NCBI GenBank assembly: GCA_009823505.1 | Contig: VZQC01013731.1 | Span: 1,562,313-1,626,312, forward strand | Direction of reading: 5' to 3' | Source of the DNA: Rhizomys pruinosus | Taxonomy: Eukaryota > Chordata > Mammalia > Rodentia > Spalacidae | DNA length: 64,000 bases | Shown here: positions 1-11,335 of the stretch, one piece after another | Numbering within the stretch: position 1 is the first letter of the stretch | Layout: each line of letters starts with the position of its first letter | Notes under the pieces: generated by a model | Seen by the model: only the letters and a program-made list of their open reading frames with translations | Databases searched by the model: none | Told to the model about the DNA's origin: nothing | Translations under genes and position numbers: made by a program

Positions 1-206
1 ATAAATACCATATATTAATGCAACATTTAAAAGTCAATTTTGGGTATTTTATTAATCACAGATTTTTTATTAAATTTAATTTAAAAGTATTCCATTACAT
101 TTTATTTGTCTTGATTGCTGATTGCTTGGGCATGCCTTTATTTCCGTCCCTCAGTGATTGCCTCAGTCACCATGCTTCCTTGCTGTGGTGCCAGCCTTGC
201 AAAGAA

Positions 207-264
207 AAGGAAGGAAGGAAGGAAGGAAGGAAGGAAGGAAGGAAGGAAGGAAGGAAGGAAGGAA
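207..264 (+). repeat. (GGAA)n microsatellite
   Basis: About 58 bases of almost pure GGAA/AAGG tetranucleotide. All three forward frames stay open through it and give artificial Gly-Arg-Lys-Glu open frames, which are not genes. Confidence 0.97.
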
Positions 265-1320
265 AAGAAAGAAGCTTCTCCCCTACAGTGCCCACTGGGC
301 ATTGTGGCCCATCAATGAGTGTGGTAGCTTGAGGGGTAAAGAAGATGCCAGCCTAGTTTTCCTCTAAGGCAGTGGAGGGCTCTGTAGAAGAGGTCTGCAT
401 GCAGGGAACTGTTGTATAAAAGATCTAATTGAAAATAACAGCCATTTCCACTCTAAACCTTTGCTGGCTGGCCACTTGTTTCCTAAAAAAGAATGTCTTG
501 CCTAATACTTGAATTTAATCTCCTCTTTCCAGTTGGGAGGCATGAATTCAAAGCCTCCTCCCCCAACAGCCAGTAGCTGTGTAATGAGGAAGGAGGGGTG
601 TGTTCTTCAGGATGAGTTTGAGCCCCACTTCTGTCTGGAGGGCCCTAGCCATCAGCATACTGCTAGGGGAAGAGGGGAAGGGGGAGAGGGGAGGTGCATG
701 GGGCACCTTTCAGCAAACATTCCAACAGTTCTAGAACAGACATTTCCCCAAGGATGCATTAGGTAACTTTTGTCTTGGTGCTAAACACAATCCATCTAGT
801 TAGCAGTCCATATCGGAAAATTGGAAGTTTAATCTCAGCAGTTTCTCCAAGCAACTGGGCACACCAAACTCATCTGTGACTCTGCTATCTATCATTTATC
901 CTACCTGGAATCCAAGCTCAGCACAGTTTTTCTCTGAAGCACACCTGCTGTGTTCAACTGGCATGTTGCAGTTTGGCAAGTCAGTCTCCCTCTCCCACTA
1001 CATCTGCATGCGTCTTCTCTCTTCTATTTCATTTATCCTGTCTTCTCGAAGGCATCTTTCTCTTCCTGCTTTCTGCCTGTCCTGAGGGCCTGCAACTACT
1101 GGATCACATACTTAATCCCGCACACATACATATTTTGTTTTGTTTGTGGAATTACACAACAACAGCCATAGTCCCACTCCTCCTGAAGTCAATTTCATTT
1201 ATCCTTTATGTTGCCTGTCCTTCCCCTATAGACCTCGGAATTGTGACCCCCTCTGAGAGCCAAATCTCACCTTTCCTGAGAGGCTCATGCCAATTTCCCC
1301 TTCCCTTAAGAAGTCATCTG
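265..1320. other. Non-coding stretch without a recognised element
   Basis: Mixed-composition intronic sequence. No splice-flanked exon and no clear SINE, LTR or L1 was recognised. A CT-rich part near 1000-1320 resembles very old L1 or L2 debris but cannot be assigned. Confidence 0.5.
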
Positions 1321-1422
1321 GGGGCTGGAGAGATGGCCTAGTGGTTAAGAGCACTGACTGCTCTTGCAGAGGACCTGGGTTTGATTCCCAGCACCCACAT
1401 GGTGGTTAAGAACCATCTTTAA
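1321..1422 (+). mobile_element. B2 SINE, 5' (tRNA-derived) part only
   Basis: It starts GGGGCTGGAGAGATGGCCTA and contains the tRNA-like B-box region (GGGTTTGATTCCCAGCACCC). It stops after about 100 bases where a B1 begins directly, so the usual A-rich 3' half is missing, lost either on insertion or by replacement. Confidence 0.9.
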
Positions 1423-1560
1423 GCTGGGTGTGGTGGTACACACCTTTAATCCTAGTACTTGGGAGGCGTATCTCTGTGAGTTCAAGGGCAGCCTGGTCTA
1501 CAGAGTGAGTTCCAGGCCAGCTGGGGCTACAGGGAGACCCTGTCTCAAAAAAAAATAAAA
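1423..1560 (+). mobile_element. B1 SINE
   Basis: GCTGGGTGTGGTGGTACACA, a CCTTTAATCCTAG box and GACCCTGTCTCAAAA followed by an A-rich tail are the 7SL-derived B1 signature. It abuts a truncated B2. Confidence 0.93.
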
Positions 1561-1656
1561 TCACTGGATTCTTCTAGGACCATTTTATTGTCTCTACTGC
1601 TGTCTGATAAATTTGGGCTGCAGCCTAAAATTCAGAATGTGGTCATGTATGTTTTT

Positions 1657-1882
1657 TTTAATTTTTTAAAATTTATTTTTGTATGTGTATCAGTTTACTG
1701 TCTGCATGTAGGTCTATGCACCCGTGTCGTGCAATGCCACAGAGGTCAGAAGAGGGCGTCAGATTCCCCTGGAACTGGAGTTAAAGATGGTTCTCAGGCA
1801 CCATGTGGGTGCTGGGGATTGAACCCGGGTCCCCTGCAAGAGCAGTCGGCACTCTTAATTGCTAGGCCATCTCTCCAGCCCC
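1657..1882 (-). mobile_element. B2 SINE with 16-bp target duplication
   Basis: On the minus strand it starts GGGGCTGGAGAGATGGCCTA and ends in an A/T-rich tail. The target duplication GGTCATGTATGTTTTT is perfect at 1641-1656 and 1883-1898, so the insertion is recent and intact. Confidence 0.95.
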
Positions 1883-2274
1883 GGTCATGTATGTTTTTAT
1901 GTTTGCTCTTGTCATGTTACAATTTTGGCACAGTGATGATGATTACATGTTTTTTTGTTTGCTTTTTCATTGAAGGTAATGTCTTCTACCTAACTGCTCC
2001 CTGAATATTAACCAAGCAGCTACTATTTGTAATCATGCTCAGTATTGGGAATATAAATATGAAGAAGGCAAGCTGCCCCAGTCCTGTATTCCTCAGCACC
2101 TCCAGCTCCAGCCTTCAGCCCCAATGGTCTATTGTTGGCTGTATGCACCTTGTAGGCCTGGACCTATGGCCTGCACCAGCTGCCTTCACAGCCTGAAGTT
2201 CATCCCACAGACCAGCAACTACCCTCATCTCTTACAATGTGACAGAGGCTTTCACCTACTAAAGTGCTCCCCTT

Positions 2275-2432
2275 AGCCGGGCATGGTGGCGCACACCTTT
2301 AATCCTAGCACTCGGGAGGCAGAGGCAGGCAGATCTTTGTGAGTTCAAGGCCAGACTGGTCTACAGAGTGAGTTCCAGGACAGCTGGAGCTACAGGGAGA
2401 CCCTGTCTCAAAAAGACAAAAAGAAAAAAAAA
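2275..2432 (+). mobile_element. B1 SINE
   Basis: AGCCGGGCATGGTGGCGCAC start, CCTTTAATCC box and poly(A) tail. The short target repeat AAAGTGCTCC occurs at 2261-2270 and 2433-2442. Confidence 0.95.
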
Positions 2433-2442
2433 AAAGTGCTCC

Positions 2443-5400
2443 TCTATGTCTGGTACACAGACTTTACCACAGGAGAGCAAATCCAATCTTCTGTTTCTCT
2501 TGTATTTCTATACTTTCCGGCATAGTTCCAAATTCTAAGTGGACACTCAATAATTAATCTCTGTGGTTTGATTGATCCTTCCATCTTCAATTAGTCTATT
2601 TTCTAGAAAGACATGCTGACACTGATTTTATATTAGATATTCAGCAGAACCTGATGAGAGGGGTAAATATGCTGCCGTTGCATTAAACACCATCCAGGAA
2701 GCAGGTACCAGTACTGAATGTTGCAGTGACCCATAAATTGTTGATGCATTAGTTTAGAAGTCATTGTGCATTTCCTATAGAATGCATACACCAGGGTGTC
2801 TATGTCCTCACGTTGGCTTGTATAAGTGTCTTTAACCCACAGAGTAACTGAACTCTGAGGCTGGCATTAAAGGCTTCCATTCTCTCCACGTGATCTAAAC
2901 AATCTGTAGAGTTTAGATGCATTTCATCACATGTAACACTCATCACTCCTGGCTCACCTTTACAATGTCTATTTTCCTATGGACAATAAGCCTGGGAAGG
3001 TAAAGACTACATCTGTCTTATTCACTGCCATATCTTCACACAGCACCAGACGCATATTGAATAGTCAGTAAATGTTTGGTGGTTTGCACTGAGTCTTTAA
3101 TTAAGGACTCAGGGGCCTTGAGAGACTGGAGAGATGGCTCGGCAGTTAAGAACACTGGCTGCTCGGGTAGTCGACCTGAGATCAGTCCCCAGTACTCACA
3201 TGGTAACTAATAACCATCCATAATTCCAGTTCCCAGGGGAGCCCTCAACCTCTTCTGGCCTCCATGGGCATTGGATGCATGAGTGCATTTATGTACATAC
3301 ATGCAAAGCACATAAGCTAAAAACAAACAAGTAAAAATAATGTTTTAAAAGATTAAGGGCTTAAGGGATGCAAGTGTCACCACATCCCAGCTGTGAGATC
3401 TTGGGGAAACTTCATGCTCTCTCTGAATTTGTCAACACTAACTATGAGGTTGCTGGTGGTGATGGTTGATGTGTTTCCTTTATCTTTCTCTCTCCAATGC
3501 AACCTCAGGAGATTCATTTGATTAGGTAGTTGATTTCTCCGAAGTCTTGTTTGAGGCAATAATAGGAAAGTGATGTTTGGTGTCAGGGCCCTCCAGCAGT
3601 TACCTTTTGGAACATGTTGGCTCTTTGTCTAGATCTATTTCTAATTAACTTTGTGATCCGAGGTAGCTTACTCAAACACATCTGTCAGAGAATGATGGGG
3701 AATCTAATTCACTTCCAAATATTCCCATCTAAATATCACTGGCTTCAGATGAGTGAGTGTAAGCACTCTGTGTTCTGGAATGGACCCCAAAGGGTGAATG
3801 TATTTTAATTTAATCTGTATTCTTATCTCAATTATTCATGCATGCTTTATATTCTACTTCATGCTAAATCCATGTATTTAAAATATTAATGTGTTGCTCA
3901 TAAACCAAATATAATGTCAAACACTTTATATACAAAGGTCAATTAATTTTTACCACAATCCTATGATTAAGGTGTTATCATCCCTGTGTTACTGATGAAC
4001 AGTAGAGGCTTAAGTAGTTAAACAGTCTCTAGCAACAAACCAATTTCGTGGCAGACCCAGAATTTAATCTGTCTGAATCTAAACCTTTTCCCCTACATCT
4101 CATCAAAGGGTAAGTAAAAATGGCAATGTCCCTTAACTATCCAGACTGTTCATAAAAAAACACTTCTGGCATAGTAACTAGAGAAGGAAGAATACAAATG
4201 ACTGCATGCCGCATCAAGATTCTGCAGGCATCAGGTCCTGAACATATCACAGACAAATGAGAAGCTGTAAATGCTGAGTTTACAGTGTATTATTTCATTT
4301 TTGTTTCTGGTAATGCTTGTACAATAAATAATGGATGTTTGTTGAAGAATACCCTGCATAATTTAAAGGTGTAATTTGAATGGGTAAAGAGATGGCTGAC
4401 TTAATTTGATGCTATGGCTTATCCCACGTTTCGATGAGGGATCAGAGATGTAGAATGCTGGCAAGTCCAATGTCACTGTGTCTCCTTATATGGCATACAA
4501 CTGCCATGGTGGTTGTGAGGACACAACAACAGGGGCTGTGTCTCAAAGGAAATCCCAGGGAGCACTAGAGGTCTGAAAACCAGAGTCTGAAAAGCAACCT
4601 CTGTGAAAGTATATTTATTCCTATGGACAGAGCTGCTCTTTAGGAAATAGAAGATATACTTTCATTTGGGGAAGGAATGACATGATTCAGTGAAGGTCAA
4701 AGAGGAATAGTCATAATCTTCCCAATTATCTCCCCAAAGACTAAATTATTTATGTGATTCAACTCTATCCTGGAAGACAAGTCACAGTGCCACATCCTGT
4801 TGGTTATATGGTAAAAACTGAAAAAGTAAAACGGTTCATCTAGGGAATAGGGTACGTATAAGAATAAGGTTGCCAGAATCTTTAATCTTAAGCATGGATG
4901 AATTGGCCCATCTATTATTTTGCATCAAACTCTTAAGTTGTTAAGGCATCAAGTAGATGTGGGCAATTACTTTCACTTATCCACTCACCTTTTCATCAAT
5001 CTGTCACTATCTGTCCATCTACTGGCATCTGCTAGACACATATTTACATATGTATTTGGTGATTACTTATAGACCTCTGGGCTGGAGAACCTTTAGAAAG
5101 TTTACTACATCAATTCTGATATACAGAGAGCATTGACTGTGTCCTATTCTTCCATATTATATCCAATGTTAGAGATTCAGATTAAGAGGCCATATTTTGT
5201 CAGCCATATAAATGATGGAAGTGGTATCTGCTCAGAGAATGGTTGAGGTGTTAGATTAGAACAAATACTATCCTGGTAGGGACGGGGATGATAAGGAACA
5301 CTAGTTTGGAATTTAGGCAGTGTCAAAAGGATCCATATTCACCATAGATCTCAGAACACAGGCAGGGGCAGCGGGGGCTGGGGGTTGAGGGGGATGACTA

Positions 5401-5811
5401 TTCCAGACACTGTACTCTCATCTCCAAGAAACCCTTAATGTATTTCCAGGAATGAACACATGGATTTGGCTCAAGATGAATTGATTACAGTAACCAAATA
5501 AGCTGGGCTGCTGCTGACTGAGCATTCAGATGAAAAGCTTTGCTGCTGACCAGCTGGCCAGGGAAGGACTAGAGCTAAGCATTACAGTAGGGACACTGAA
5601 TACCCAGACTGGGAAATGAGGTGGCTAAAAAATTCTTTTTGTATATAAGAAGCCCCAGAAACCATAATAGAATTGGACATTGTTTCAATAAATAATGAAA
5701 AATGAACTCTATATGTATGCAGATTTGTCATAGAGAGGGAAAAGTAGAGAAGGTGGGAGCCTATTACCTAGGCATTGCAGACAGAGCTGGGTGAAGATGG
5801 TACTATTAGAA
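2443..5811. other. Intronic stretch with L2, old B2/B3 and MIR relics
   Basis: An L2-like 3' end lies around 2965-3080 (a TGGACAATAAG...TTCACTGCCATATCTTCA...AGTAAATG pattern). A diverged B2/B3-type SINE lies at about 3122-3345 (CTGGAGAGATGGCTCGGCAG). A MIR-like block lies at about 3915-4095. From about 4100 to 5800 nothing beyond AT-rich intron was recognised. Confidence 0.55.
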
Positions 5812-5829
5812 ATATGATAGAACTTTAAA

Positions 5830-5993
5830 GCTGGGCATGGTGGTGCACACATTTAATCCCAGCACTCAGGAGGCAGAGGCAGGTAGATCTCTATGAGTTT
5901 AAGGCCACCATGATCTACATAAAGAGTTCTAGGACATCTGGGGCTATAGGGAGATCCTGTCTCAAAAAGACCAAAAAAAAAAAAAAAAAAGAG
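5830..5993 (+). mobile_element. B1 SINE with 18-bp target duplication
   Basis: B1 body with a long poly(A) tail. A perfect target duplication ATATGATAGAACTTTAAA flanks it at 5812-5829 and 5994-6011. Confidence 0.97.
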
Positions 5994-6011
5994 ATATGAT
6001 AGAACTTTAAA

Positions 6012-8408
6012 TATGACAAAAGCATTAACCACAATTAGGAGACAGAAAAAAAGCTCATACACTATGTCAGTATTAAAATGAAAGTGCCCTCTCTGTGGAG
6101 TGGAGGAAGAGAGGGCACCTACCTTTGTCCATGAGGTGGGCATTATTTCAGCACTGTGGACAGGGGCATGGATGCGTTGGGTGTTCTTTATAGAGATGAC
6201 TTTCTGGGAAGGGCTTTAATTACATCCATTCTGAACAGGGCAACAGTGATGTGTTTGTGTAAGTGCAGAGGAAACACATTCATCCCTCGGATTTATTGGC
6301 CTTTTCTGGCCATTTCTTCTGCTCTTGAGATTGGCACTCTTCCTCTGTCCTTTCCTGGCAAAGGAAAAGAAATTCAAAAGCAAGATTTTAAAGCCTCTGT
6401 TGTTGGCAGATTCCCTAAGGTTGCTGGCATAATCGATCCCTAAGAGGACTAGTTATGTGAGCAGCTTAGCTCAGGCGAGGTGTGCTGGGTGTCTCCTGAC
6501 CCCAGGCTTGGTGTCATGTCTGTTTGACTCAGATGGGATTTCTAAGAAGAGCCTGTTGTAAAGCAGGACAGTAGGGTTTTAATTTGAGGAGACCCTGCTG
6601 AGGAAACCAGATATCAGCTGTCTGATATCATTGCTCTGGGCCTGGAGGATGGTGGGATGATTAGGGGGAATTTTCACTGCAGGAAAGAGAAAAGATTGTG
6701 TGTATTTCTTGGCAACTCTCTTCCCCCTCAGTGTTTTGTGTGAAGTCAAGCTGTGTTCTCAGAGCAGCTGAAGAAGTCTGTGCCCAGAAGTTTCCAGATT
6801 CTCTACTCTGGTTTCATTTCCTCATCCAAAGAACCTCTCCTCATTCTCTACAACAGTTACTGCCCCTCCCCCTCCTATTAGGTTACCTAAGTAATTACAT
6901 TTCATATATATATATATATGATAAAAATCACAGAGATTATTTATTCTGTGTGAGCTGCTCACACTGGGTGCCAAACCTCAACTAATGACATAGACCTAAT
7001 CCTTATACTCAAAGGAATAGACTGATGACTTAGGATGTAATTGTTTAGAAGTGTGAAGGGCAGGCAGGAGTGGAATACTATAACCTCTTCAGCAGAGCTT
7101 ATTGTCTTAGTGCTGGTATTTAGGGCTGCCTTTTAGCAGTACAGTTAGCCTTGGGTTAAGAATGAAAGTCTATCTATAGAGCCTCAAATATCAGTAAAGA
7201 GCTACCGGTGTGCTTTGGATGGATGAGAATTATACTGGTATCCATGGGCACCCCCACTGCCGATGACTGGAACCATGCTGGAAGTGGAGGTAAAAGCTGG
7301 TGATTAAAGAGACATAAAGCAAAACTAAATGGAGACAAAACTCTCAATAGTCAGTGGAGTGGGGGAGCAAAGAAGAGCAGTCTCAAAGGGAGATGAGAGG
7401 CTCACTGGGAAGAGAGGGCATGCAGGCATGAAGCCTTCCTTGGATAGCTTCTGAGATAAGTAATGGCAAAGGTCTTTAGCACACAAGTCCTTTTCTTATC
7501 CCGTTTCCATGGATGTATGCTTTTAAACAGCAACTTTCTCCCAAACAAGAAGCATGCATGAAAGGTTAAGTAATTTGTTGACTCGTTAATAAAAATTAGT
7601 GCTACATAAACACCATTCAGAATTTTCTGCCCAGCAGAGTTAAATAGGTTGCCTTGTAATTGTGTTTTCATTCCAGCAAGAAGTCTTAGCTCTTTAACTG
7701 GCCCATGCATGAAGACTGATGAAGAATGAGTCTGCAATTTCTATTGTTTCTTGAACAAGTAGCCCACAGATTCTTATTTCTATGGTAGACACCTCACAGG
7801 GGCTCATGGCTACAGGGCCATTTGTTCTTTTAATCAGTTTGCATTTAAGCTTTGACAGTTCACATTGTAGTACAGTGTAGATACAGTGCAAGAGTATTTG
7901 AGCATAAATGGTTAATCCACACCAAAATGTGAAGCAGAAATTCACACATGAAATTAATAGTTGCTTAAGTAGCTATTTAAAGATGAATAGCATGTTAGAT
8001 AATACTCAATTACAACTCAGTTCTTATGCAATTATATTGGTTATATATTTTTTAACAGAGGGCATTTTCTTATAGTATCCTTGACATGTGATATGAGATA
8101 GAACTTCAAAAGTGAGTCTGTCCAGAGCTTGCTTCTTTGCCCAAGAAGCTCCAAGAAATGAAGGTGAGAAGCGTTTCTGATTTGAAGGTCTATGAACCAA
8201 CCTGGAGTTTCTGGTACTTGGGTTAGACCTGTTCTAGCACATGAATAAATCATCACTTTCACAATAGGATTCTCGATTTGGGAACATTTCCTTTATTGTT
8301 CATTTGGATATTATAAATGATGAAATAGTGCTATACATAGCTAGTGCAGAATGCAAAAGAGCCTTGAAACCAGAAAGACGTGGCTTCCTCTTCAGCCTCG
8401 TCATCACT
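6012..8408. other. Non-coding stretch, nothing recognised except a short (AT)n
   Basis: An (AT)n run of about 16 bases lies at 6904-6919. No exon-like open frame with both splice sites and no clear transposon was seen. The open frames in this stretch lack splice sites and domain signatures. Confidence 0.5.
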
Positions 8409-8768
8409 GTGCTGAACAGCTTTGTTTGTCAACTTGACACAGTTGGTTGGAAGAAACCTCAATTGAGGAATTTTCTCTATTGGATTGGCCTGTGGCCAAG
8501 TCTGTAGGGGTATTATCTTGATTGTTGAGTGAGGAGGGAGGTGGGTGTTACCACCCCTGTATTGTATAAGACAGCAGGCTGAGCACAGTTCAGGGGAGCA
8601 AGCCACAAAGCAGCTTTCCTCTGTGGTCTGTGCTCCAGGTTCCTGCCCTGAGTTCCTAGCTTGTCTTCCCTTGATGATGGACTCTGCTCTTAAGCCAAAT
8701 AAACCCTTTCCTCCCCAAGTTGGTTTTGGTCAGTGTTTTTATCACAGCAATTAAAAGCAAACTAAGAC
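8409..8768 (+). mobile_element. Rodent hAT-like non-autonomous repeat (URR1-like), copy 1
   Basis: It starts GTGCTGAACAGCTTTG, then has TTGTCAACTTGACAC, and near the 3' end AAGCCAAATAAACCCTTTCC followed by CCCCAAGTTGG. This is a common rodent interspersed repeat that I recall as URR1-like; the family name is tentative. A second copy in the opposite orientation is at 9291-9669. The flanks TCATCACT and CAATCACC are similar over 8 bases. Confidence 0.6.
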
Positions 8769-8930
8769 AATCACCAAATACCAAAAATACCCTCTGTTTC
8801 CTCACTTGTAACTTGGGAAAAGCCAGGCAGAAGGCCTCTACAATGCAGTGATGATTCAGAGCAATTGTGCATCAGTACTTACAATGTTGGGCGTATGTTA
8901 AGTGCTCAGTACAAACTGGATGATAATAAT

Positions 8931-9025
8931 AAATCATTTCTGTCAAGATGCATTGAGGTAAACATAGAGGACACAGCCCTTTCTTTGTCTGGCACATAGT
9001 AAGAATTTAACAATTGTTAGGTGTG
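8931..9025 (+). repeat. 95-bp direct repeat, left copy
   Basis: Identical to 9726-9820. It runs from AAATCATTTCTGTC to GTTAGGTGTG. In this copy a B2 and then an hAT-like element are inserted after the shared TTAGGTGT. The right copy continues uninterrupted into GTCTTTATAA. Confidence 0.97.
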
Positions 9026-9274
9026 TGGGGCTGGAGAGATGGCCTAGCGGTTAAGAGTGCCGACCGCTCTTGCAGAGGACCCGGGTTCGATCCCCAGCAC
9101 CCACATGGCGGCCGAGAGCCGTCTGAAACTCCAATTCCAGGAGAACTCCAGCTCCAGGGGAATCCGAGACCCTCTTCTGACCTCCGCGGCATTGCACGAC
9201 ACGGGTGCACAGACCTGCATGCGGACAATACATTGATACACATACAGAAATAAATAAAAATATAAAAAAAAAAA
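9026..9274 (+). mobile_element. Young B2 SINE carrying an internal duplication
   Basis: GGGGCTGGAGAGATGGCCTA start, intact B box (GGGTTCGATCCCCAGCACCC) and an AATAAATAAA-rich tail. The target repeat AACAATTGTTAGGTGT flanks it. It carries two similar motifs in a row, CTCCAATTCCAGGAGAA and CTCCAGCTCCAGGGGAA, typical of one young subfamily in this window. Confidence 0.95.
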
Positions 9275-9290
9275 AACAATTGTTAGGTGT

Positions 9291-9669
9291 CGTAGTTTGT
9301 CTTTCCATTGCTGTGACAAAACACTCTGACCGACACCAACTTGGGGAGGAAAGGGTTTATTCAGCTTACATCTCCTGGGTCACAGTTGATCACTCAGGGA
9401 GCCCAAGGTAAGAACTCAGGGCAGGAACCTGGAGGCAGGAGCTGAAGCACAGGCCATGGAGGAATGCTATCCACTGGCTTGCTCCTGGCTTGCTCGCTAC
9501 TGGCTTGCTCTCTGGCTCATGCCCAGCCTGCCTTCTTATACTGTCACTGCTCAACAATCAAGACAATACACAACAGATGTGGCCACAGGCCAATCCAATG
9601 GAGCCAATTCCCCAACCGAGGCTCCCTCAACCCAGGTGTGTCAAGTTGACACCAAAGCTATCCAGCACA
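9291..9669 (-). mobile_element. Rodent hAT-like non-autonomous repeat (URR1-like), copy 2
   Basis: On the minus strand it carries the same markers as the copy at 8409 (TGTCAACTTGACACAC..., then AACCCTTTCCTCCCCAAGTT). It is flanked by TTAGGTGT at 9283-9290 and at 9670-9677. An 8-bp target duplication fits hAT transposition. The first of these octamers is itself the end of the B2 target duplication. Confidence 0.65.
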
Positions 9670-9725
9670 TTAGGTGTGGTCTTTATAAATGATAATAACT
9701 GGAATGGATCTGATTTTATACCTTA

Positions 9726-9820
9726 AAATCATTTCTGTCAAGATGCATTGAGGTAAACATAGAGGACACAGCCCTTTCTTTGTCTGGCACATAGTAAGAA
9801 TTTAACAATTGTTAGGTGTG
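9726..9820 (+). repeat. 95-bp direct repeat, right copy (empty site)
   Basis: Exact copy of 8931-9025 without the B2 and hAT-like insertions. A further 21-base match (9670-9690 to 9812-9832) shows that the two sides were continuous before insertion. Confidence 0.97.
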
Positions 9821-9832
9821 GTCTTTATAAAT

Positions 9833-10954
9833 AACTACTGTTTTGGAAACAGCGCCCAGATCTTTATCCATGATTTCATCCAGTCCTCATTTATCAGCAT
9901 TAAGGTGTTGGACTTAGAGATTTTGGGAGGTTTAATTTCTTTCTGCTCTAGGCTACAAGGGAGATTCCAGTGTATTTTAATAAAAGCCAGAGAAAAACAG
10001 TGTACAGGACCTGCATGAAAGTGTTGCTTTGCTCTAAGCACACTGTGATTTGCATTGTTGTTGAAGGTGATGGCTTTGTTGTGTTTCGGAGGCTTTTTTT
10101 GTCTGGTTGATTTAAGTAGCTTTTGTTTTTTCATCTGCCAGAAAGTGAAAGTTAAAAGAATTTGGTAAATGGGATAAAATATTTCATATTTGTGCCATTA
10201 AAAAAAAAGTTGATTCATGTTACTTTGTAATTCTCTTCTGTGAGATTGGTAATGTTAACTATAGCCACCAGCTTATAAAGCCAGGGTTCCATCCCTAGCC
10301 CTAGCATGGGTGGCAGGTCTCAGGGCAGGGGTGGACAGGGAGCATGCCCAAAGCACTCTACCACCCCTAAAGCACAGGGCTGACTCAGTGCACTGCAGTC
10401 TGGGAGATGGGTTCATTCAGTCTCTTGTGAATTCATTCTGTCAGCATCACAGGCTTTTTTGTTACTATGTAGCAGGGAAAGATCTCTCTTACCTTTATTA
10501 TCAATTTCTAAAAATCCCAAGGAGCCATAGCAGGTAAAATTTCCCCTTCAATGCCATATTTACCCTATTCTTCTTCCTCAGTGACATTAATGTTAACAAT
10601 TGCATCTTTTTTCTAGACTTTTTGGCTACAAAATGTTTCTCAAAAAAATGAGATTTTATATAAAGTAGTGCTTTGTAGTCCTTTACTGAAGGCATTTAGA
10701 ATCACTTTCCAAGTCAGGACCTAGACACCTTCTCCTGTTCCATTGTGTGGATTACAGACCTTGCAGAAAGTAGGATTCCTGATTCAGGAACGGTTGTCTT
10801 GCTTACATTATGGACATTGTAATCAATGCAATATTGGTGTAGACAGCTGTGCACACAAATGTTTACCTTATGATGTACTTCGGATAGAGTACTGAAGAGT
10901 GCCTTAGCAACTCCTGCTGACCTGGGCTTTGACTTGGATTGGCCTTTCCTTATC
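9833..10954. other. Non-coding stretch without a recognised element
   Basis: AT-rich intron. A weak ID-like match near 10280-10380 was too diverged to call. No exon was recognised. Confidence 0.45.
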
Positions 10955-11178
10955 TTTTTTAAATTTTTCATTTATTATTTTATGCATCTATTTTGCCTAT
11001 ATGTATGTAAGTGTACCTGTCTTGTGCAATGCCCACTGAGGCTAGAAGAGGGCAGTGGATCCCCTGGAACTGGAGTTATGAATGGTTGTTTATTGTTGTG
11101 TGGGTGCTGGGAATAGAACCCAGGTCATCTGCAAGAGCAAGCAGCCAGTGCTCTTAACTGCTGAGCCATCAGTCCCCC
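10955..11178 (-). mobile_element. Older B2 SINE
   Basis: Minus-strand B2 (complement of CTTAACTGCTGAGCCATC...; the GGATCCCCTGGAACTGGAGTTA core is visible). It has more mismatches than the young copies. Confidence 0.88.
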
Positions 11179-11182
11179 ATCC

Positions 11183-11335
11183 CCTTTTTGAGATAGGGTC
11201 TCTCTTTAGCTCCAGCTGGCCTGGAACTCATTATGTTATATAGACCAGGCTGGCCTCCATCTCATAGAGATCTACCTGCCTCTGCCTCTGTGTCCTAAGT
11301 GCTGGGATTAAAGATGTGTGTAACCATGCCTGGCT
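11183..11335 (-). mobile_element. B1 SINE
   Basis: Minus-strand B1 with GAGATAGGGTCTCTC, CAGGCTGGCC and GTGCTGGGATTAAAG. It lies directly after the B2 at 10955. Confidence 0.9.

Noticed and set aside
8304..8754. Open frames around 8.3-8.75 kb as a possible small gene
   Set aside because: They lie within the hAT-like repeat and change frame at its ends; no splice sites or domain.
9014..9319. Several overlapping open frames on both strands repeated at 14.1, 19.5, 34.8 and 63.5 kb
   Set aside because: They are translations of the B2 SINE consensus, not a gene family.
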